A stretch of 11,060 nucleotides of DNA. Source: UBA3210 sp963648895. GTDB lineage: Bacteria > Bacillota_I > Bacilli_A > RFN20 > CAG-449. Location of the stretch: assembly GCA_963648895.1 (NCBI GenBank), contig CAVJGK010000044.1, positions 1 to 11,060 on the forward strand. The letters are read 5' to 3'. Made by a program: the position numbers and the translations under genes. The notes beneath the pieces are model-generated. The model ran no database searches. It had not been told where the DNA came from and saw only the letters and a program-made list of their open reading frames with translations. This document shows, in pieces, positions 5,928 through 11,060 of this stretch (its first letter is position 1; each line of letters starts with the position of its first letter).

Positions 5928-6126
5928 GTCTATGAATTAGGGGAATTTATTTTTTGCTACGAAGAGAGGATAGGTAAGGTGGAACTATCTTAGAAAAAAT
6001 AAATAGGCTACTAAGGAGATATAGTGAAAACTACGTGATCTGCGTTAAAGATATTAATTAAGGGCAATAAAATATTATTGAATTAGGATGGTACCGCGAG
6101 AATTCGTTCCTAAAGGTACTTTTTTT
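5928..6126 (+). promoter_or_regulatory. T-box riboswitch leader with alanine specifier
   Basis: The conserved T-box sequence AGGATGGTACCGCG lies at 6085-6098; its TGGT can pair with the ACCA end of uncharged tRNA-Ala. In stem I, ATTTATTTTTT (5945-5955) pairs fully with AAAAAATAAAT (5994-6004), above a specifier loop. The loop has GGGA on one side and AGGCTA (6005-6010) on the other, closed below by TTAG/CTAA and CTAT/ATAG. GCT (6007-6009) followed by A is the Ala specifier codon, matching the downstream gene. A small hairpin (6065-6080) precedes the terminator/anti-terminator. Uncharged tRNA-Ala should favour read-through into alaS. Confidence 0.93.
6091..6126 (+). terminator. T-box terminator
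   Basis: GTACC (6091-6095) pairs with GGTAC (6115-6119), enclosing an inner pairing around CGAGAATTCG, followed by seven T (6120-6126). The first arm belongs to the T-box, so pairing of AGGA (6085-6088) with TTCCT (6107-6111), the anti-terminator, excludes it. Confidence 0.85.
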
Positions 6127-6149
6127 ATGCTTAAAATTGGAGGAAATTT

Positions 6150-8756
6150 ATGAAAAAAATGACATCTAGTGAAATTAGACAAATGTGGTTAGATTTTTTC
6201 AAATCTAAAGGTCATTATATTGAACCAAGTGCAAGTCTAATTCCAAATAACGATCCTACTTTATTATGGATCAATGCTGGTGTTGCAGCATTAAAGAAAT
6301 ATTTTGATGGTTCTGAAATCTCAAAATATTCAAGAATTACAAACGCTCAAAAAGCAATTAGAACAAACGATATTGAAAATGTTGGTAAAACTGCTCGTCA
6401 CCATACATTCTTTGAAATGCTTGGTAACTTTTCTATCGGTGATTATTTCCGTAATGAAGTAATACCTTGGGCTTATGAATTATTAACAGATGAAAAATAT
6501 TTCGCATTTGATAAGAATTTATTATATATCACACACCATCCAGATGATAAAGCAACTAGAGATTTATGGATTAAATGTGGTATGGACGAAAGTCATTTAA
6601 TTCCACTTGAAGATAACTTCTGGGAAATTGGTGCAGGACCTTGTGGACCTGATACAGAAATCTTCTTTGATAGAGGAACTAAATATGATCCTGAAAACAT
6701 CGGAATTAAATTATTAACAGATGATATTGAAAATGACCGTTATATTGAAATTTGGAACATTGTCTTTAGCCAATATAATGCAGAACCAGGTGTTGATAGA
6801 AAAGATTATAAAGAATTACCATCTAAAAATATTGATACTGGTGCAGGATTAGAAAGATTATGCTGCGTCATTCAAGAAGTTGAAACAAACTATGATACAG
6901 ACTTATTCTATCCATATATCCAAGAAACTGAAAAACTTGCAAAATTCCCTTATAGCGGTGAATATAAAATGGCATATAGAGTTATTGCCGACCACATTAG
7001 AACATGTACATTCGCACTTGCTGATGGAGCAACTTTCTCAAATGAAGGTAGAGGTTATGTTTTAAGAAGAATTTTACGCCGCGCAGTTAGATATGGAAGA
7101 AAATTAGGTATTGATAAACCATTCTTATCTTCTTTAGTTCCAGTTGTTTGTGAAAATATGAAATCATTCTATCCTTATTTATTAGAAAAGAAAGATAGAA
7201 TTATGAAGATGATTTCTCAAGAAGAAATTAAATTCGCAGCTACATTAAACCAAGGTGAAACATTATGTAAAAAGATGCTTTCTTCCTGTGGTGATGTTCT
7301 TCCAGGTAGCGATGCATTCAAATTATATGACACATATGGTTTCCCTTATGAATTAACTGAAGAAATTGCTTCTGAATTTAATAAAACATGCGATAAAGCA
7401 GGTTTTGATAAAGAAATGAAAGCACAAAAAGAACGTGCTCGTGCTGCTCGTGGTAGCCTTGAATCAATGAATGCTCAATCACAAGATTTAATGAATTTTA
7501 AAAATGAATCTGAATTCGTTTATAAAAATGAAATTATTGAAGGAACTGTCATTGGAGTATTTAAAGATGGCGTTAAGGTTGATTCTATTGAAGATGAAGG
7601 CGATATTATCTTAGATAAAACAAACTTCTATGCAACAATGGGTGGTCAAGTAAAAGACACAGGTACTATTGAAAATGATTCAACTTTATTAGAAGTTATT
7701 GATGTTACTAAAGCTCCAAATAAACAACATTTACACCATGTAAAAGTTAACTATGGTTCTGTCAAAGTTGGTGATAAATTTACTTTAAAACTCGATACTG
7801 AAGCAAGAAAGAAAATTCAAGCAAACCACTCAGCAACTCACCTTTTACAAGCTGCTTTACAAGAAGTTTTAGGTGATCACGTTAAACAAGAAGGTTCATT
7901 TGTTAATTCTGAAGTATTAAGATTTGACTTTGATCATTTTGAAAAGATTTCTTTCAAACAATTATGCCAAATTGAAAAAACAGTCAATGAATATATCTCT
8001 AAAGATATAAAAGTTGTCACAGAAGTTTTACCTATTGAAGAAGCTAAAAAACTCGGTGCGATGATGCTATTTAATGAAAAATATGGCGATGTTGTTAGAG
8101 TTGTTGAAATGGGTGATATTTCTAAAGAATTCTGCGGCGGTACCCATGTTTCTAGATTATCTGAAATTGGTTATTTCGCAATCGGATATGAAGAATCAAT
8201 CGCTTCTGGTATTAGAAGAATTGAAGCATATACTGGTATGAAAGCTTATGAAGTATTAAAACAAAAAGAAATCATGTTAGAATCATTATTATCAAAAGTT
8301 AAAGTTACATCATATAATGATATTGCTCCAAGAATTGATATTATGAATAATGATATTGTTTCATTAAAGAAACAAAACCAAGAATTAAATGAATTAGTTT
8401 CTTCTTATAAAGCAAAAGAAGCTAAAAATGAATTTGTTGAAATCAATGGTAAACACGTTTTAACAAAAGTTGTTTCAAATATGGATAAAGATATGTTCTC
8501 ATCTTTATTTGATTCATTAAAAGTAATGTTTGATTCTTCCATTGTTATTTTAGCTAATGTTACAAGTGAAAGAACTTCTTTAATTGTTGGTGTTTCTAAA
8601 GATTTAACTTCTTCTTATCAAGCTGGTAAATTAGTAAAAGAGATTACCTCTATTACTGGTGGTTCAGGCGGTGGAAGACCTGAAGTTGCTCAAGGTGGAA
8701 TTAAAGATTCAACTAAGATTGATGAAGCATTCGCCTCAATTAAGAAAGGATTCTAA
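6150..8756 (+). CDS. alaS: Alanine-tRNA ligase (AlaRS)
   Basis: This 868-residue class II aminoacyl-tRNA synthetase charges tRNA-Ala. Class II motif 2 region ARHHTFFEMLGNFSIGDYF, a motif 3-like GAGLERL and the ADGATFSNEGRGYVLRRILRRA segment lie in the N-terminal catalytic and tRNA-recognition part. The editing domain has His560 and His564 in HSATH and Cys662-His666 in CGGTH, the zinc-binding set that removes mischarged serine or glycine. A charged helical region (about 725-755) leads to the C-Ala domain with GGSGGGRPEVAQGG (837-850). The N-terminal INAGVAALKKYFDG differs from the more common FTNAGM form and matches a low-GC Firmicutes/Mollicutes-type AlaRS branch. Length is typical and no lesion is seen. 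GGAGG at 6139-6143 fixes the start. The gene is controlled by the T-box leader, and the DUF1292 gene begins one base after its stop. Confidence 0.98.
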   Translation: MKKMTSSEIRQMWLDFFKSKGHYIEPSASLIPNNDPTLLWINAGVAALKKYFDGSEISKYSRITNAQKAIRTNDIENVGKTARHHTFFEMLGNFSIGDYFRNEVIPWAYELLTDEKYFAFDKNLLYITHHPDDKATRDLWIKCGMDESHLIPLEDNFWEIGAGPCGPDTEIFFDRGTKYDPENIGIKLLTDDIENDRYIEIWNIVFSQYNAEPGVDRKDYKELPSKNIDTGAGLERLCCVIQEVETNYDTDLFYPYIQETEKLAKFPYSGEYKMAYRVIADHIRTCTFALADGATFSNEGRGYVLRRILRRAVRYGRKLGIDKPFLSSLVPVVCENMKSFYPYLLEKKDRIMKMISQEEIKFAATLNQGETLCKKMLSSCGDVLPGSDAFKLYDTYGFPYELTEEIASEFNKTCDKAGFDKEMKAQKERARAARGSLESMNAQSQDLMNFKNESEFVYKNEIIEGTVIGVFKDGVKVDSIEDEGDIILDKTNFYATMGGQVKDTGTIENDSTLLEVIDVTKAPNKQHLHHVKVNYGSVKVGDKFTLKLDTEARKKIQANHSATHLLQAALQEVLGDHVKQEGSFVNSEVLRFDFDHFEKISFKQLCQIEKTVNEYISKDIKVVTEVLPIEEAKKLGAMMLFNEKYGDVVRVVEMGDISKEFCGGTHVSRLSEIGYFAIGYEESIASGIRRIEAYTGMKAYEVLKQKEIMLESLLSKVKVTSYNDIAPRIDIMNNDIVSLKKQNQELNELVSSYKAKEAKNEFVEINGKHVLTKVVSNMDKDMFSSLFDSLKVMFDSSIVILANVTSERTSLIVGVSKDLTSSYQAGKLVKEITSITGGSGGGRPEVAQGGIKDSTKIDEAFASIKKGF

Positions 8757-8757
8757 G

Positions 8758-9012
8758 ATGGAACAAAAACAAGATAAAATCATTTTCGAAGATGAAAATG
8801 GAACAAAAACTGAATTGACAATCTTATTAACATATCATTCTGATACATTCAATAAAGACTATGTTGTCTTTTATGAAAATAATGATGATTTAGTCGCAGG
8901 TGAAGTTGATCAAGATGGTAATATTCACGATATTCAATCTGATGAAGAATATGATGAATTAGATGAAATCATCGATGAATATTTATCTTCCAAGGATAAA
9001 GAAACAAAGTAG
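8758..9012 (+). CDS. DUF1292-family acidic protein
   Basis: The 84-residue protein has the DUF1292 layout: KIIFEDENGTKTELTILLTYH (7-27), then a YVVFYENNDDLVAGEV strand region (35-50) and a strongly acidic C-terminus (about 51-84). In Firmicutes this family (B. subtilis YrzB) commonly sits downstream of alaS, ireB and ruvX; its function is unknown. The start is ATG at 8758, one base after the alaS stop, with AAAGGA inside the alaS end as ribosome binding site. A longer in-frame opening within alaS has no such site and is not used. Translation is probably coupled to alaS. The stop TAG lies in the downstream terminator stem. Confidence 0.9.
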   Translation: MEQKQDKIIFEDENGTKTELTILLTYHSDTFNKDYVVFYENNDDLVAGEVDQDGNIHDIQSDEEYDELDEIIDEYLSSKDKETK

Positions 9013-9028
9013 GGAAACCTACTTTTTT
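9006..9028 (+). terminator. Intrinsic terminator of the alaS-DUF1292 operon
   Basis: AAAGTAGG (9006-9013) and CCTACTTT (9018-9025) flank a GAAA tetraloop, followed by T-rich sequence (T-run from 9023 to 9028, then CTTTT). The stem overlaps the last codons and stop of the DUF1292 gene. Confidence 0.9.
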
Positions 9029-9075
9029 CTTTTAAGCAATTTTTCAAACTTTCTTTAAAATATTAAAAAAATTAG

Positions 9076-9104
9076 TTGATTTTAATCGCAACATAATGTA
9101 TCAT
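9076..9104 (+). promoter_or_regulatory. Promoter of tRNA-Arg
   Basis: TTGATT (9076-9081), 17-base spacer and TATCAT (9099-9104) predict a start about seven bases before the tRNA. Confidence 0.6.
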
Positions 9105-9117
9105 TATACGTGCGTAT

Positions 9118-9194
9118 GGCCCCATAGCTCAGCTGGATAGAGCAACTGCCTTCTAAGCAGTAGGTCAGGTGTTCGAATCACCTTGGGGTCACCA
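9118..9194 (+). tRNA. tRNA-Arg, anticodon TCT
   Basis: A complete cloverleaf of 77 bases with encoded CCA. The acceptor stem GGCCCCA (9118-9124) pairs with TGGGGTC (9184-9190), with one G-T pair. The D arm is GCTC/GAGC. The anticodon stem ACTGC/GCAGT holds the loop CTTCTAA, with anticodon TCT at 9152-9154. The T arm AGGTG/CACCT holds the TTCGAAT loop. It reads AGA and AGG, the main arginine codons in this AT-rich genome. It has its own promoter and terminator. Confidence 0.98.
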
Positions 9195-9206
9195 CTTAAA
9201 AAATAT

Positions 9207-9232
9207 GAGTTCCTTCTGGAACTCTTTTTTTT
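9207..9232 (+). terminator. Terminator of tRNA-Arg
   Basis: GAGTTCC (9207-9213), loop TTCT and GGAACTC (9218-9224) followed by eight T. Confidence 0.92.
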
Positions 9233-9240
9233 AGCTTTTA

Positions 9241-9272
9241 TTGATTTACACTTGTTAACTATTTAAAATAAT
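9241..9272 (+). promoter_or_regulatory. Candidate promoter of the tocopherol-cyclase-like gene
   Basis: Either TTGATT (9241-9246) with TAAAAT (9264-9269), 17-base spacer, or TTTACA (9245-9250) with AATAAT (9267-9272), 16-base spacer. Both put the start only about 7-15 bases before the coding start, giving an almost leaderless mRNA. Confidence 0.5.
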
Positions 9273-9285
9273 TTTAGAAAGAAAA

Positions 9286-10398
9286 ATGCTTATGAAGAAA
9301 AAATTATTAAAGAAAAATTTATATATGTTAAATGGAAGCTTTGCTAAAAGAGGTTATGATTGGTGGTGGCATTCTTTTACTGGAATTAATGAAGTTAGTA
9401 AAGAAGAAAGACCTTTTTATGTTGAATATTTTATTATTAATCCAAAAGTTAGTCCTTCTAAATATGTTTTAGGTAGCGATGGAATACCATCTTATTTAAT
9501 GGTCAATGTTGGCTCATGGGGTAAGAATAAATCTCAATTGCATCGATTTTATTCTCTTGATGAAGTAACTATTAAAAAGAATGAACTTTATATTGAAGGA
9601 AAAGATTTTTTATTAAAAGAAGACCATATTAAAGGTAAAGTTAATGCAATTAATCCTTCTTACAAAGAACTTTGTGATGAAGGGAGTATGGAATGGGATA
9701 TTTCTTTGGATAAAAAGATAGCTTATGATGTAGGATATGGCACTAGTGCATTATTTGGAAATATTAAAGCATTTGATATGTATTGGCATGCGCAGGGAAT
9801 AAAAACCTTAATGGATGGATATGTTATTTATAACAATGAAAAATATCTAATTAAACCTGAATCATGTTATGGCTATAGTGATAAAAACTGGGGAAGAGAT
9901 TTTACTTCTCCTTGGGTATGGTTATCTTCTTGGGATTTAGTTAGTGAGATTAGTCATAAAAGATTAGAAAATTCTGCATTTGAAGTAGGAGGAGGTCGCC
10001 CTCGTGCCTTTGGTATTACTTTTAAAAATAAATTATTGATAGATTTTTATTATGAAGGTAAGAAATATGAATTTAATTTTTCTAAATTTTGGACATTATC
10101 AAAAGTAAAATTTGATTGCTATGAAACAGATACTCAAATTATTTGGAAGGTTATCGCTAAAAAAGGAAAATATACTTTTAATGTTGACATATTTTGTGAA
10201 AAAGAAGATATGTTATTAATAAATTATGAAGCACCTAATGGTGAAAAGAAATTCCATCGTTTATTTAACGGAGGAAATGGCAAAGGATATATTGAATTAT
10301 ATAAAAATAAGAAATTAATTGATCGAATTAAAACTTCTCATGTTGGATGTGAATATGGTAAATATCATGTAGAAGGAGATAATTATTATAAGAATTAA
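9286..10398 (+). CDS. Tocopherol-cyclase-like family protein of unknown role
   Basis: The 370-residue protein resembles the tocopherol cyclase-like family in its central signature YGYSDKNWGRDFTSPWVWL (195-213), analogous to the AEKNWG-F-P-x-W-x-W motif of plant and bacterial members. It is followed by GGGRPR (235-240) and an aromatic YEGKKYEFNFSKFW (256-269). Other distinctive segments are GYDWWWHSFTGI (23-34), FDMYWHAQGIKT (163-174), LLINYEAP (310-317), HRLFNGGNGKGYIELY (324-339) and GCEYGKYH (354-361). The family adopts a lipocalin-like double beta barrel. No signal peptide is evident, so it is probably cytoplasmic. Plant members make tocopherol, but nothing here suggests that pathway. The start is 9286 or 9292 (six bases later); only a weak AGAAAG site precedes them. 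It has its own promoter and terminator, with no obvious operon partner. Confidence 0.7.
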   Translation: MLMKKKLLKKNLYMLNGSFAKRGYDWWWHSFTGINEVSKEERPFYVEYFIINPKVSPSKYVLGSDGIPSYLMVNVGSWGKNKSQLHRFYSLDEVTIKKNELYIEGKDFLLKEDHIKGKVNAINPSYKELCDEGSMEWDISLDKKIAYDVGYGTSALFGNIKAFDMYWHAQGIKTLMDGYVIYNNEKYLIKPESCYGYSDKNWGRDFTSPWVWLSSWDLVSEISHKRLENSAFEVGGGRPRAFGITFKNKLLIDFYYEGKKYEFNFSKFWTLSKVKFDCYETDTQIIWKVIAKKGKYTFNVDIFCEKEDMLLINYEAPNGEKKFHRLFNGGNGKGYIELYKNKKLIDRIKTSHVGCEYGKYHVEGDNYYKN

Positions 10399-10423
10399 GA
10401 AGCTTGTCATAGCTTCTTTTTTT
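10397..10423 (+). terminator. Terminator of the tocopherol-cyclase-like gene
   Basis: AAGAAGCT (10397-10404), loop TGTCAT and AGCTTCTT (10411-10418), followed by a T-run to 10423. Confidence 0.85.
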
Positions 10424-10427
10424 GCAC

Positions 10428-10452
10428 AAAAAAAGAGGATTTTTCAATCCTC
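10428..10452 (-). terminator. Terminator of the minus-strand four-helix membrane protein
   Basis: Read on the minus strand, GAGGATT and AATCCTC (10435-10441 and 10446-10452) flank a GAAA tetraloop, followed by seven T (10428-10434). It ends just past the stop codon at 10455. Together with the adjacent plus-strand terminator it closes the convergent junction. Confidence 0.9.
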
Positions 10453-10454
10453 AA

Positions 10455-10952
10455 TTAGTCTTCAATATTTTTTGCTTTTCTGATGATTTGAAGAACATAT
10501 CCTCCAATCATGCAAACAAATGATAGAATGTTAAATACTAAGAATGTAACAATAACTCCAGCTGAATAATCAATAGAAGTAGCGAACATTGATTTTGCGT
10601 TGATTAAGACATAAATATAAGTAAAGCAATTACCTAATGATAGAACAGAACCAACTCCGATTAAAATTAAACCACTCTTTTTGATATCAAATGAATTGAA
10701 GTGAGCACCTACTAAAGTAAGAATACCACCTGCAACACCTGTACATAATCCTAAGATTAACCAAGCTACATATATTTTTAAAACAGTGTCACCATAAATA
10801 TTCCAAATGAGTGAAACAATTAAGATGATTAATGATCCAAGTGTTAATAATAATTTTTCAAGTTTTTTCATTGTCATTGACTTGAAATAATTAACAAAAG
10901 ATTCCCCAAAATCCTTGAACCAATTACCGATGCCATTAAAAAAATGTGCCAT
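10455..10952 (-). CDS. Four-helix membrane protein of unknown function
   Basis: The 165-residue protein begins with an amphipathic, partly basic stretch (1-32, rich in Phe and Lys) and then has four hydrophobic segments (about 33-52, 58-83, 92-117 and 130-156), ending in a short charged tail (RKAKNIED). The second segment is glycine-rich (GTGVAGGI-like, about 68-80). No signal peptide, catalytic motif or known family is recognised; the sequence is not distinctive enough for a functional call. The start is set by GGAGG on the minus strand, correctly spaced before ATG at 10952. It appears to be a single-gene transcript, with a terminator at 10428-10452; a promoter is not clear (TTGTCT at 11010-11015 on the minus strand is a weak -35 candidate). 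Confidence 0.85.
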   Translation of the reverse strand: MAHFFNGIGNWFKDFGESFVNYFKSMTMKKLEKLLLTLGSLIILIVSLIWNIYGDTVLKIYVAWLILGLCTGVAGGILTLVGAHFNSFDIKKSGLILIGVGSVLSLGNCFTYIYVLINAKSMFATSIDYSAGVIVTFLVFNILSFVCMIGGYVLQIIRKAKNIED

Positions 10953-11060
10953 AAACTTTTTCCTCCAAAATATATAAATATAATATCATTATTTTTTTAA
11001 AAATAAAATAGACAATTTTTAATTTAGATAATAATTTACTGAATTTAAGGTATATTTATG

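Noticed and set aside
6880..7065. A 61-residue open frame inside alaS
   Set aside because: Same strand, different frame, wholly inside the conserved alaS coding region, with no ribosome binding site of its own.
8659..8757. Upstream extension of the DUF1292 gene into alaS
   Set aside because: It overlaps the conserved glycine-rich end of AlaRS in another frame, and the family match begins at ATG 8758, which has a well-spaced AAAGGA.
9118..9232. tRNA-Arg as an integration site of a mobile element
   Set aside because: No integrase, no repeat of the tRNA 3' end and no mobile genes in the following 1.8 kb.
11016..11060. Possible start of a new plus-strand gene at the ATG 11058-11060
   Set aside because: Only the start codon is visible, with a weak AAGG upstream; no coding sequence can be judged.
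1..11060. CRISPR array, insertion sequence, prophage or toxin-antitoxin module
   Set aside because: No regularly spaced repeats, transposase-like or phage-like reading frames, or paired small toxin genes were seen.

Overview
The window is AT-rich DNA from a low-GC Gram-positive bacterium, most likely a gut-type Bacilli/Erysipelotrichia-like Firmicute. This is inferred from strong AGGAGG-type ribosome binding sites, an FMN riboswitch, a T-box leader on alaS, an ECF-type riboflavin transporter, DUF1294 and DUF1292 proteins, and short U-tailed terminators. Thirteen protein genes, one tRNA, two RNA regulators and six terminator sites are supported. Every visible stop is TAA (10) or TAG (3); TGA is not used as a stop, and tryptophan is read from TGG.

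Left part (1-3433): the window opens inside a sugar-phosphate isomerase/endonuclease IV-like TIM-barrel gene on the plus strand. It converges on a minus-strand pair, a TetR-family regulator followed by a six-helix membrane protein resembling the DUF308/HdeD family. Divergent from the regulator is a plus-strand pair: a carboxymuconolactone decarboxylase-like/cupin fusion protein and a YajO-like aldo/keto reductase. The divergent intergenic region carries a perfect 18-bp palindrome and repeated AAAGTT half-sites, so one TetR switch probably controls both arms. The two-enzyme operon has no substrate that can be read from sequence and is the least explained system here.

Middle (3434-5858): an FMN riboswitch starts 17 bases after the reductase stop and controls a RibU-like riboflavin transporter with two extra N-terminal membrane helices. 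The pairing alternatives of the riboswitch (anti-terminator versus terminator) can be read directly. Converging on ribU is a minus-strand three-gene operon: a DUF1294 membrane protein, a 73-residue two-helix protein and an AKR5-type aldo/keto reductase.

Right part (5859-11060): a T-box leader with an Ala (GCU) specifier controls alaS. A DUF1292 gene follows alaS directly, without the ireB and ruvX genes that usually lie between them in Firmicutes. After a GAAA-loop terminator come tRNA-Arg(UCU), a 370-residue tocopherol-cyclase-like protein of unknown bacterial role, and a converging minus-strand four-helix membrane protein. No mobile element, CRISPR array, prophage or rRNA was seen. No gene-free stretch exceeds 300 bases.
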